Translations under genes and position numbers: made by a program
Shown: positions 25,642 through 32,510 of the stretch, piece by piece
How the letters are laid out: each line of letters opens with the position of its first letter
Position numbering within the stretch: the first letter of the stretch is position 1
Assembly (NCBI GenBank): GCA_902774205.1
Contig: CACYHL010000007.1
Location: 1 to 32,510, forward strand
Length of the DNA stretch: 32,510 nt
DNA from: an uncultured Bacteroidota bacterium
Lineage (GTDB): Bacteria > Bacteroidota > Bacteroidia > Bacteroidales > WCHB1-69
Direction of reading: 5' to 3'
The notes under the pieces: generated by a model
The model's input: only the letters and a program-made list of their open reading frames with translations
What the model was told of the DNA's origin: nothing
The model's database searches: none

Positions 25642-26520
25642 CTACTCTCCCCACTGCAGCCGGTGCTCCTCGATTTCATCAATCTCTTCAGGAGTAAACA
25701 CAATATCAACGTGTTTCCTTTTATTGGTGGAACTGACAAAACGGAAAATGAGCCCATAGTTCATGATGGAACATCCCGTTATGTTCAAATACAGGGATGA
25801 ATTATCCTCCAGCATCACATTAATAGTATTGGCTTTTAAGGCTGCGCTGTTTTTCTTTAACATCTTGATATTGTAATTTTTATCCTCAAAAACCGTGTAA
25901 TGATATAGCAAATATCCTTTGTTGATGGTCATCGAATCAATACGCATGTATCTGTCAATAGTCGCGGGAAAAGACTTGTTGACCTCTTTGAGCACATCGC
26001 GGAAATATTTTAGGACACGTTCTTTGGAAACTTTTTGTGAAAAGATGTCGGAAATCTCTTCTGGAGTGTAAACGACCTCTGTTCCCCCTGCCGTATCCTT
26101 GAACGAGACAAAATAGGTGAGACCCAGATGGCATCTCCTGATTATCTTAAAAAAGTGGCTGGTTCTTGACAATAAAATCATCAAAGCCCCGTCTTCTTTC
26201 GACTGCATGTAATCTTTTGAATTAACAGATACATGGTAGCCAACTTGCGGATTGCTGAATGCAAGACTATCCAGAATGAAAATGTCGAACAAGGGTATGG
26301 GACAGGAGGCGTTTATTTCGGGTATGCTCTCCACAAACTGTTGCAATGTGATTTGGTCTATAACATGGTTTGTTGTTATGGAATCCATTTCCGACACCAC
26401 GTATTTTTCCTGAATTTCGTCGGTAACAATCGTGCGTGTAGCCATCGAATCTGCCTGACCGTAGCCACAAAGCACTCCTATCCATAAGAGGATCACCGTC
26501 ATCGCAAGGGACTTTTGCAT
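25642..26520 (-). CDS. Uncharacterised exported protein with an internal duplication
   Basis: Not recognised. From ATG 26520 it has 292 residues; an upstream in-frame start at 26607 would precede the promoter. A signal peptide covers about 1-22 (ends CGYGQ, possibly cleaved before Q22). Two copies of an 80-95-residue unit follow, at about 79-160 and 189-284. Each starts with an I/L-DS segment plus a GY-hydrophobic strand (FILDSLAFSNPQVGYHV; MRIDSMTINKGYLLYHY) and ends in the near-identical VVYTPEEISDI / IVFTPEEIDEI. The strand-rich pattern suggests a periplasmic beta domain. It is transcribed alone, divergently from the AAA_14 gene. Confidence 0.8.
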   Translation of the reverse strand: MQKSLAMTVILLWIGVLCGYGQADSMATRTIVTDEIQEKYVVSEMDSITTNHVIDQITLQQFVESIPEINASCPIPLFDIFILDSLAFSNPQVGYHVSVNSKDYMQSKEDGALMILLSRTSHFFKIIRRCHLGLTYFVSFKDTAGGTEVVYTPEEISDIFSQKVSKERVLKYFRDVLKEVNKSFPATIDRYMRIDSMTINKGYLLYHYTVFEDKNYNIKMLKKNSAALKANTINVMLEDNSSLYLNITGCSIMNYGLIFRFVSSTNKRKHVDIVFTPEEIDEIEEHRLQWGE

Positions 26521-26543
26521 AGCTATTTTGTTTGTTTGAACGG

Positions 26544-26551
26544 CAAAAATA
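26544..26551 (-). promoter_or_regulatory. -7 promoter element for the duplicated exported protein
   Basis: On the minus strand this reads TATTTTTG (exact TAnnTTTG), 23 bases before the ATG at 26520. It supports the shorter start. Confidence 0.55.
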
Positions 26552-26632
26552 CCACAAATTTCTGGAAATATGATGTCAGTGTTAAAGGGAACGGGGATCA
26601 CCTTCACAAAGTCACAATCTGGAAAGAAAATA

Positions 26633-26716
26633 TTGGAAAAACGGACGAAATTACATATAAAAGTGTTGGAAAAGCGGATTTTTTTGTATTTTTGCCGTTG
26701 GAAAAACGGACAAATT
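26633..26716 (+). repeat. Three evenly spaced direct repeats in the AAA_14 promoter
   Basis: TTGGAAAAACGGAC at 26633-26646, TTGGAAAAGCGGAT at 26666-26679 and TTGGAAAAACGGAC at 26698-26711. Start-to-start spacings are 33 and 32 bases, about three helical turns. Copies one and three share further bases (AAATTA). Copy two contains the -33 TTG of the promoter and copy three ends just before the ATG, so a bound protein would block transcription: a candidate autoregulatory operator. Confidence 0.75.
26666..26694 (+). promoter_or_regulatory. Promoter of the AAA_14 ATPase gene
   Basis: TTG at 26666-26668 and TATTTTTG at 26687-26694 with 18 bases between them is one of the best Bacteroidota promoters in the window. 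The ATG follows 22 bases after the -7 element. Confidence 0.7.
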
Positions 26717-28063
26717 ATGATTAACAGAAAGATTGACAGGTTTTTAGAGAAATATTACACTTCAACAAATAAAGCGTTGCTGATAACAGGTGCTCGGCAG
26801 ACAGGAAAGACGTATTCCATCCGCCATTTCGGCAGATCTTATTTTGAAAACATGGTGGAAATCAATTTCATTGAAATGAGCGAAGCGGTTTCTGTTCTTG
26901 CCGGTGCCAAAAATAGCCATGACCTGCTGCTGCGCATCTCTTCCCTTACCACCCAGCCGTTGATAGAGGGAAAAACGTTGATTTTTTTCGATGAGGTTCA
27001 AGAGTGTCCGGAGATGGTTACCGCCATCAAGTTCTTGGTTGAAGAAGGGAGTTACCGTTACATTATGAGTGGTTCTCTTTTGGGAGTTGAGCTGAAAGAT
27101 TTACGTTCAGAACCAGTTGGTTACATGGATGTTAAAGAAATGTTTCCTATGGATATGGAGGAGTTTTTTGAAGCTGCAGGGGTGAGTCAGAGGGTCATGG
27201 ATGAGCTCCATAATGCTTGGGAGCAGAAGCGTCTTGTAGATGCCTTTGTTCACACCAAGTTGATGGAATTGTTCCGATTGTATCTTATTGTGGGCGGGAT
27301 GCCGGCAGCTGTACAGAAGTATTTGGACACAAACAATCTCCAAGAGGTTCTGGCTGAGCAGCAGTCCATTATCCGTCTTTACAAGCGCGACATTGCCAAG
27401 TACGACAAAACCAACAAACTATATCTTGAGGAGATTTTCGGGCTGATTCCGTCAGAGCTCAATGCAAAAAACAAGCGTTTTGTTCTGAAAAATTTGAATG
27501 AGAATATTAAATTTTCACGATACGAGAACAGTTTCATTTGGCTGAAAGAAGCTGGTGTGGCCATACCCGTCTATAATGTGGAGGAGCCTGTCATCCCCTT
27601 GAAGTTGTCGCGCTCTCGTAATTTGTTTAAGCTCTTTCAGAACGATGTCGGACTATTGGCCAGTCAGTATGCTGATGGCATACAATTGAAGTTGCTCACC
27701 AATGCCAAAAGCATCAATTTCGGTTCCATTTATGAAAACGCCATCGCACAGGAATTGCACGCTCATGGGTTTGACCTCTACTATTTCAACAGTAAAAAAC
27801 AAGGGGAATTGGATTTCGTGATCGAAAAGAGCGGTAGCGTTCTACCCATAGAAGCGAAATCTGGGAAGGACTATCACCGGCACAATGCGCTGTCGAATGT
27901 GATGGGGAATGCCGACTACTTGATACCACAAGCATACGTATTTAGCAATGAGAACCTCAGGCAGGAGAATACGGTGGTGTATCTTCCTATCTATATGGCC
28001 ATGTTTTTGGAGCAACAGACCTCCATGGATGTCACTTACAAGGTGGATTTGTCGGGGCTGTAG
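26717..28063 (+). CDS. AAA_14 ATPase with C-terminal DUF4143 nuclease-like domain
   Basis: 448 residues from ATG 26717; the open frame extends upstream across the promoter, so the shorter start is chosen. Walker A is GARQTGKT (25-32), Walker B LIFFDEVQ (88-95), and a sensor-like YIMSGSLLG follows. The C-terminal part belongs to DUF4143 and shows PD-(D/E)XK nuclease-fold residues: D366 in GELDFVIE, then E379-A-K381 in PIEAKSGK. Such genes are abundant and often multi-copy in Bacteroidota, with suspected roles in DNA processing or defence but no settled function. Three phased repeats cover its promoter. Remnants of a second, divergent family member lie just downstream in the opposite orientation. 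Confidence 0.93.
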   Translation: MINRKIDRFLEKYYTSTNKALLITGARQTGKTYSIRHFGRSYFENMVEINFIEMSEAVSVLAGAKNSHDLLLRISSLTTQPLIEGKTLIFFDEVQECPEMVTAIKFLVEEGSYRYIMSGSLLGVELKDLRSEPVGYMDVKEMFPMDMEEFFEAAGVSQRVMDELHNAWEQKRLVDAFVHTKLMELFRLYLIVGGMPAAVQKYLDTNNLQEVLAEQQSIIRLYKRDIAKYDKTNKLYLEEIFGLIPSELNAKNKRFVLKNLNENIKFSRYENSFIWLKEAGVAIPVYNVEEPVIPLKLSRSRNLFKLFQNDVGLLASQYADGIQLKLLTNAKSINFGSIYENAIAQELHAHGFDLYYFNSKKQGELDFVIEKSGSVLPIEAKSGKDYHRHNALSNVMGNADYLIPQAYVFSNENLRQENTVVYLPIYMAMFLEQQTSMDVTYKVDLSGL

Positions 28064-28161
28064 GCTGAACGAGGTTCATTTTGCAACAGGATTCCGCGCG
28101 CCATGGGTGTGCGGGTAAAAAGGCACAAGGTTTTCACCCCTCGGGAAACGCGGAAATTCAC

Positions 28162-28414
28162 TTTTGCGCAAGGAACCGTAAAAGAACTTCTTGTTCTCAC
28201 GTGCCAACTGAGCCGGGATGCTTTGCCACACTTGATGGATTCTCTGTATCTGGCTCTTGCTGTGTTTGGTCATATCGTGTGAGTAAGTTTCCAGAATCTC
28301 CCGTTGCACCTAGCGCACTTCACGCATATTTCCGGTCTCAATGTATTTCAATACGGCCTCGGGCATCCCGCCCACAAAGAAATACTGCCGCAAAAGTTCT
28401 GTGAGTTGTTCGTT
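28162..28414 (-). pseudogene. Remnant of a second AAA_14/DUF4143 ATPase
   Basis: Reading leftward, one frame gives LHNEQLTELLRQYFFVGG, then MPEAVLKYIETGNMREVR, a TAG stop, and QREILETYSHDMTKHSK through IPAQLARENKKFFYGSLRK. This is the middle of the AAA_14 family and aligns with the RLYLIVGGMPAAVQKYL and GLIPSELNAKNKRFVLKNL regions of the intact neighbour, but clearly diverged from it. The Walker A/B part and the nuclease end are gone and an in-frame stop is present, so this is a dead fragment, inverted relative to the intact gene. Beyond GSLRK similarity ends and 28064-28161 holds nothing recognisable. Confidence 0.8.
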
Positions 28415-28672
28415 GTGCAGAAGAAATCAGGCATTTACGCATACGTTCTCGATGGAGACGAACACCATTGGGGCATCCGCACGTTTGACGACAACACCAA
28501 ACGCGAGGTTTACGAACGGCAACAAGGCATTTGTCCTATTTGCCACACACATTTTGAGATAGAGCAGATGGAAGCCGACCACATCACGCCTTGGCACGCG
28601 GGTGGCCGCACCATTGCCGAAAACTGCCAAATGCTCTGCAAAGAATGCAACAGACGGAAAGGAGGAATTTGA
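28405..28672 (+). pseudogene. C-terminal fragment of an HNH endonuclease
   Basis: About 88 residues retain the end of a DUF262/HNH-type nuclease: KKSGIYAYVLDGDEHHWGI, KREVYERQQGICPICHTHF, MEADHITPWHAGGRTIAENC and CKECNRRKGGI. The zinc pairs CPIC and CKEC and the catalytic ADHITPW His are intact. Everything upstream is missing: the frame runs back into antisense of the AAA_14 remnant, where an ATG at 28304 could give a 122-residue chimera. Full-length relatives carry a large N-terminal DUF262 or similar domain. A 5'-deleted pseudogene is favoured; expression of the chimera cannot be excluded. Confidence 0.75.
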
Positions 28673-28700
28673 CTTTCTAAAAACTTCTTCAAATAAAATT

Positions 28701-28730
28701 TTGCAGATTGAAAAAGTATTGTTATACTTG
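28701..28730 (+). promoter_or_regulatory. Promoter for the small lipoprotein
   Basis: TTG at 28701-28703, 19 bases, then TATACTTG at 28723-28730, which matches TAnnTTTG except for one base. The lipoprotein ATG is 39 bases downstream. Confidence 0.55.
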
Positions 28731-28769
28731 CAAAACTATTTTAAACATAACCATTAAAAAATTAATATC

Positions 28770-28997
28770 ATGAAAAAAGTATTAGTTATCGCTGTTTGCG
28801 TTGCACTTGTCGGTGCGTTCGCATCATGTGAGAAAAAATGCACATGCAAAACTTATCCGACTGAGACAACAACAAAAATGTCTCTTAAAGATGTCCAGAA
28901 CACTTACGCAAAAGTGGGTATTGACATCAAGAAATGCTCAGACATGAACACTGTTGTTGAAGCCAATGGAACAAAAACCGGTGTCGAATGCAGATAA
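28770..28997 (+). CDS. Small Cys-rich lipoprotein
   Basis: 75 residues. A signal peptide ends in the lipobox AFASC, placing the lipidated Cys at residue 20. The mature 56 residues hold four more Cys (C24, C26, C56, C74), enough for two disulfides. Function unknown. Similar short CxC lipoproteins are widespread in Bacteroidales, but this one was not matched to a named family. It has its own promoter and a strong hairpin terminator shared with the convergent DUF4476 gene, so it is a free-standing gene that may be highly expressed. Confidence 0.85.
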   Translation: MKKVLVIAVCVALVGAFASCEKKCTCKTYPTETTTKMSLKDVQNTYAKVGIDIKKCSDMNTVVEANGTKTGVECR

Positions 28998-29013
28998 TTT
29001 TGCGAAAGAACAC

Positions 29014-29047
29014 AAAAAAAGCGGGGCTTGAAAGTCCCGCTTTTTTT
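29014..29047. terminator. Bidirectional terminator between lipoprotein and DUF4476 gene
   Basis: A7-GCGGGGCT (29014-29028) pairs with AGTCCCGC-T7 (29033-29047), with one G-T pair and a TGAA loop. A-runs and T-runs flank both sides, so it can stop transcription from either direction. Confidence 0.9.
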
Positions 29048-29059
29048 TATCTTTTTTAA

Positions 29060-29971
29060 TTATCTTCCTCTGATATAATCATTTAACTCATCAACAGAAG
29101 ATGAATAGGTGAAGACCTTATTGAGTTTGTAATACTTGTTCGGGTCAAAGCAATAGTCATAGGCGTATTTGAGATATTCGAGTTTTGTATCCTCAAAAGT
29201 GAAAAGTGCGGCGATTTCAGCGAGCTGGTCAACGGTGAGCAGTTCTGCCGCCGTCGCCTGTTTCGCTACCGTAAGTTTCGAATCCTCAAAGGTCTCGCTC
29301 CGTATCAGCTGTTTGATTTCCATGAAGTCCCTTTCATTACACGGCATTGGTGCTGGCGCAGGTGGAGGGGTGACAACTGGAGCGGGGGCCGGAGCGGGGG
29401 CCGGAGCGGGTGGAGGTGGAACCGGCGCGTGTCCGTTGTAATGATTTCCTCCATGGCTGCCATGCCCTTGGGGAGCATGATTCGGTGCGCCTTGATTCGG
29501 AGCACCATGATGCTTATCCCCGTGGTGTTGGTTTCCGTGGTGTTGGTTTCCGTGGTGCTGATGATGAACATCAGCCTCGTATTGCGCGTTCATCTGGCCA
29601 ACCATATTTCCAAAAGCGTTGATAGCAGCGCCCGCGGCTTCAGCATCTTTGTCCGCTGACCTGAACATAATGTTATTCTCACCTGGGCGATAGGCCACTT
29701 CAAAATAGTTAACCCCTGTATGAAGCCGCACAGGGGTGTTCAATGTCGTCTGCTGGCGATTGTCCATAACAATTGTGAAATTGTAATTGCTCGGTGCAAG
29801 ATTCTTCACAATCACAGCCTCGTCCGAACGCTCGTTCTGGAGCTCGTTGTCGATGTACAGCCAGAAACGCTCATGCCTTTCCGATTGTATTGAAATCGCT
29901 GTCTGAGGAGGTTGCGCTACCGAAAACATCACGCTTATAAAGCATAACGCTGCTAAAATTATTCTTTTCAT
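29060..29971 (-). CDS. Exported DUF4476 protein with His-rich and Pro/Ala-rich linkers
   Basis: 303 residues from ATG 29971; an earlier alternative start at 29998 overlaps the promoter. A signal peptide (about 1-20, ends SVAQ) precedes a beta-rich N-terminal domain (about 25-115, SERHERFWLYIDNELQNERS). Next are a His/Gly/Asn segment (about 136-185) with tandem HHGNQ repeats, a Pro-Ala stretch, and a C-terminal DUF4476 domain (about 215-303) with internal FEDSKL / FEDTKL repeats and the KYAYDYCFDPNKYYKLN motif. DUF4476 proteins are Bacteroidota-specific and uncharacterised. The His tract suggests metal binding; this is inference only. Confidence 0.9.
   Translation of the reverse strand: MKRIILAALCFISVMFSVAQPPQTAISIQSERHERFWLYIDNELQNERSDEAVIVKNLAPSNYNFTIVMDNRQQTTLNTPVRLHTGVNYFEVAYRPGENNIMFRSADKDAEAAGAAINAFGNMVGQMNAQYEADVHHQHHGNQHHGNQHHGDKHHGAPNQGAPNHAPQGHGSHGGNHYNGHAPVPPPPAPAPAPAPAPVVTPPPAPAPMPCNERDFMEIKQLIRSETFEDSKLTVAKQATAAELLTVDQLAEIAALFTFEDTKLEYLKYAYDYCFDPNKYYKLNKVFTYSSSVDELNDYIRGR
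29381..29416. repeat. 12-bp tandem repeat encoding Pro-Ala
   Basis: GGAGCGGGGGCC occurs two full times plus a partial third within the DUF4476 gene, encoding the alternating Ala-Pro linker. Such tracts can expand or contract. Confidence 0.65.
29521..29565. repeat. 15-bp tandem repeat encoding HHGNQ
   Basis: CGTGGTGTTGGTTTC is exact at 29521-29535 and 29536-29550, with a degenerate third copy at 29551-29565. The repeat is in frame in the DUF4476 gene, so copy-number change would alter linker length without frameshift. Confidence 0.75.
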
Positions 29972-29995
29972 CTTTATCACTTTTTGATCAGAATG

Positions 29996-30003
29996 CAAAA
30001 ATA
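29996..30003 (-). promoter_or_regulatory. -7 promoter element for the DUF4476 gene
   Basis: On the minus strand this reads TATTTTTG (exact TAnnTTTG), 24 bases before the ATG at 29971. Confidence 0.6.
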
Positions 30004-30052
30004 AAAAAAATTTACAACAAAATATATTAATCCGCGAAATCTGCGGAAATTA

Positions 30053-31221
30053 TCACATCGCAAACAGTACCAACAGCTGTGCGGTGAAAATTCTCAGAAA
30101 CATAGTCAGCGGATAAACCGTGGCGTAGCCCATATTCGGAAGTTTGCAGCCATCGGAGGCCACAGTGTTCGCAAACGCCAAAGTAGGCGGATCAGTATGC
30201 GCGCCACTTATGAAACCCATAAGGGTGTAATAGTTGATTTTCAACACAATACGTCCGAACAACGCGACCAAAATTGGCGGTACCATAGTGATAATGACAC
30301 CATAAAACACCCACAGATAATGTTCCTGCACCGTGGCAATGAACTGACCACCGGAGCCCAACCCCACGCCCGCAAGGAAGAGTGCGATACCAACCTCACG
30401 CAGCATCCAAACGCCATGACTGTCAGTAAATTCCGTAGTGAACCAACCTTTCTTCACACCCAACCAGCCGCCTATAATAGCAACCACCAAAGGCCCGCCA
30501 GCCAAACCGAGCTTTATCGGCGACTTCAGCCCGACAGGACCAGACCAATTGCAATGATGATGAAAATCGGAATCAGGTGTGCTTTATGGCGTTGTGTTGT
30601 CGGAGTGGCTTTTTTATCCCCTACCGGCACCACAGCATCATCAGTAAAGGGCTCATTTTTCAAATCAATATGGCAAAACAGGCGTATCAGTATGCAGGTG
30701 ACAATCATACCCACGACAGCGAGCGGGTAAGCCACCGCATAGCCCGCCGCCAAGCGGTCTGCCGCCCCCGCAATACCCATGTCATTCACTGTCTGCTGCG
30801 CCGCCGAGAGTCCTGGCGTATTGGTGATTGCGCCGGTATATACCCCCGCCATGTCTGCCAAGTCCTGGTTCGCGACAAGAGCAATCACAAAGGTAATCAG
30901 CACACCGAGCGCGGCGTTCACCAAGGCCATCAGATTCATCGCAAGACCGCCTTTCCTGAACGAGCGAAAAAAGCCCGGGCCGACCTGCAAACCCACCGCC
31001 ACCACAAAGAATATCAGCCCCAACTCCTTGATAGCGTGCAACATATCCAAATTCAGCACGACACCGAAGGCACCGAAGGCAATCCCCACAAAAAGAATCC
31101 AAGTTATTCCTAAAGAGATATTTGCTATTTTCAGTTTGCCAAGCAAAAAACCTAAAAATATGGATAAGGAGAGGTAAAGCATTGTAGGCCCCACGCCAGA
31201 ACCTGTAAAAAGTGTCAGCAT
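30053..31221 (-). pseudogene. AspT/YidE-family transporter, interrupted by a frameshift
   Basis: Two adjacent leftward frames together form one membrane transporter of the aspartate-alanine exchanger (Asp-Al_Ex, YidE/YbjL) family. The first (31221-30526) covers the N-terminal duplicated unit, with AVGLQVGPGFFRSFRKGG and GAITNTPGLSAAQQTVNDMG, and ends IPIFIIIAIGLVLSG-stop. The next frame continues PVGLKSPIKLGLAGGPLVVA and the second unit (GVGLGSGGQF, FISGAHTDPPTLAFANT) to 30053. A one-base deletion (or -1 shift) near 30535-30548 separates them. The combined length is about 389 residues. The two RCK/TrkA-C domains found between the halves in YidE (about 550 residues) are absent. Sequencing error, real pseudogene or programmed shift cannot be told apart; no slippery heptamer is evident. 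Confidence 0.85.
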
Positions 31222-31350
31222 TTTGTTCGTTTTTTATATCAATATTTAATTGTAGTCTTTTGAATTGTACCGCGCAGTGTTGAAAAAGAGATAAAAATAG
31301 GTGATTTTGCGAAGACAGACCGTGTCTCTACACCACAGCGGTGACGAATG

Positions 31351-31764
31351 TTATCGTAATGATTTTTTTCTTTTCTTTGAGTGCTTGGGCTGTTTCTCAG
31401 GTTCGCTAAACACGAACTTAAATGGCATTATATACTGTAATTTGATTTTTTGACCGTTGTACATGCCAGGTTCCCAGCGAGGCATAGCCTTTAATACTCT
31501 TACAGCCTCATTATCCAAAATGGGATCCACTGATTCCAGCACATGTATATTGACCATATCGCCAGTAGTGTCAATTTCAAATTCAATCAACACAGTTCCA
31601 TAAAGATTCTTGTTTATTGCCGCTTCAGGATATTGCAAATTTGTAATGATAAATTGGTACATTGCATCTGTTCCGCCCGAAAATTGCGGACGAATTGTGT
31701 CTTTTTGAGCAATGGCATTTGCAGTAAAAAGTATGGCAAAACAATAAGTGATTGTCTTTTTCAT
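31351..31764 (-). CDS. Exported TonB C-terminal-domain protein
   Basis: 137 residues. A signal peptide (1-19, ends NAIAQ) is followed by a TonB C-terminal fold: FIITNLQYPEAAINKNLYGT, VLIEFEIDTTGDMVNIHVLE, then VLKAMPRWEPGMYNGQKIKL and a final beta strand YIMPFKFVF. The tail is strongly basic (KHSKKRKKSLR). There is no membrane anchor or Pro-rich arm, so it is not an energy-transducing TonB. Stand-alone periplasmic versions are common in Bacteroidota and unexplained. It has its own promoter. Confidence 0.9.
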   Translation of the reverse strand: MKKTITYCFAILFTANAIAQKDTIRPQFSGGTDAMYQFIITNLQYPEAAINKNLYGTVLIEFEIDTTGDMVNIHVLESVDPILDNEAVRVLKAMPRWEPGMYNGQKIKLQYIMPFKFVFSEPEKQPKHSKKRKKSLR

Positions 31765-31782
31765 GAATCGGATTTATTTTGC

Positions 31783-31790
31783 CAAAGATA
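31783..31790 (-). promoter_or_regulatory. -7 promoter element for the TonB-domain gene
   Basis: On the minus strand this reads TATCTTTG (exact TAnnTTTG), 18 bases before the ATG at 31764. Confidence 0.55.
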
Positions 31791-31881
31791 CGATAATAAT
31801 GAATAGTTTTTCAATTTTTGTAATAAATAATCATAATGGATATTGGAAGAATTAAACGAGAGCGATTTGCACAGAAGCGGA

Positions 31882-31913
31882 CAAAAAAAAAGCCCCTTCT
31901 GGATGAAGGGGCT
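31882..31913 (-). terminator. rRNA operon terminator
   Basis: Reading leftward, AGCCCCTTC and GAAGGGGCT (perfect 9-base stem, 5-base loop, 31891-31913) are followed by a run of eight or nine T. It lies about 8 bases beyond the 3' end of 5S rRNA. Confidence 0.9.
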
Positions 31914-31920
31914 AAGGTAT

Positions 31921-32031
<111 letters not shown>

Positions 32032-32161
32032 ATCTCTCCTCGCCGCGTCTCTGCGGCGTATGGGATCGACAGCGCGGCGAAACAAGAAGACCGGAGCCTA
32101 CAAGGAACCGGCTACGCGACCGTGTCCGGCATCCGCGGACACTCGGACACCATCGCGCACG
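32032..32161 (-). other. 23S-5S internal transcribed spacer
   Basis: About 130 GC-rich bases between 23S and 5S with no tRNA. It includes a hairpin GTGTCCG...CGGACAC near 32120-32142 and other short inverted repeats, probably processing stems. Start-to-stop frames here are not genes. Confidence 0.7.

Positions 32162-32510
<349 letters not shown>

Noticed and set aside
26633-26711. The three evenly spaced repeats as a CRISPR array
   Set aside because: Repeats are only 14 bases with 18-19 base gaps that contain a promoter; no cas genes are nearby.
26570-26716. Longer start for the AAA_14 ATPase (49 extra residues)
   Set aside because: The extra residues are translated from the promoter and its three repeats; family members begin near MINRKIDRFLEKYY.
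28304-28404. N-terminal 34 residues of the HNH reading frame as real protein
   Set aside because: This part is the antisense of the AAA_14 remnant, so it is more likely fortuitous readthrough of a deleted gene.
29169-29659. Rightward Gly/Ala-rich frames opposite the DUF4476 gene
   Set aside because: Low-complexity shadows of the Pro-Ala and His repeats on the other strand.
30526-30548. Programmed -1 frameshift in the AspT/YidE transporter
   Set aside because: No X-XXY-YYZ slippery heptamer or clear downstream stem was seen; mutation or sequence error is simpler.

Overview
The window looks like chromosomal DNA of an uncultured member of the Bacteroidales (Bacteroidota). The evidence is gldG, a PorE-like TPR/propeller/OmpA protein, a DUF4476 protein, a DUF1294 protein, a pepD-type dipeptidase, an AAA_14/DUF4143 ATPase, and at least ten matches to the Bacteroidota -7 promoter element TAnnTTTG placed 15-100 bases upstream of start codons. 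Shine-Dalgarno sequences are mostly absent, as expected for this phylum.

Layout. (1) 1-7147: the 3' part of gldG converges on a leftward pepD-PFK-ispF operon. A divergent promoter pair separates this from a rightward operon encoding a Cys-rich membrane protein, an LptF/LptG permease and ispE. (2) 7178-13840: thirteen ribosomal protein genes, rplV through rpsE, followed in the same transcript by panB and a terminator. This is only the middle of the usual S10-spc cluster. The flanks rpsJ-to-rpsS and rpmD-rplO-secY are missing, and a good promoter sits before rplV. (3) 14025-21229: pckA; a secreted endonuclease/exonuclease/phosphatase-family protein whose 3' end overlaps the convergent PorE-like gene; then a pgk/RsmI-like methyltransferase/DUF1294 operon. 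(4) 21401-24628: one 1075-residue iron-sulfur flavoprotein that fuses what are normally separate subunits. (5) 24665-31790: accessory region with a DEDDh exonuclease, interspersed palindromes, an uncharacterised secreted protein built from an internal duplication, an AAA+/PD-(D/E)XK protein behind three evenly spaced direct repeats, back-to-back remnants of a second AAA_14 ATPase and an HNH nuclease, a small Cys-rich lipoprotein, a His-rich DUF4476 protein, a frameshifted AspT/YidE-type transporter, and a lone TonB C-terminal-domain protein. (6) 31882-32510: terminator, 5S rRNA and the 3' end of 23S rRNA, all read leftward and running off the right edge.

Metabolically, the PFK with pyrophosphate-type active-site residues, pgk and ATP-type pckA fit a fermentative glycolytic Bacteroidales cell that runs PEP carboxykinase toward succinate. 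ispE and ispF show use of the MEP isoprenoid route. No CRISPR array, complete insertion sequence, prophage or tRNA was recognised. The observations most worth following up are the fused flavoprotein, the split ribosomal operon ending in panB, and the phased repeats at the AAA_14 promoter.
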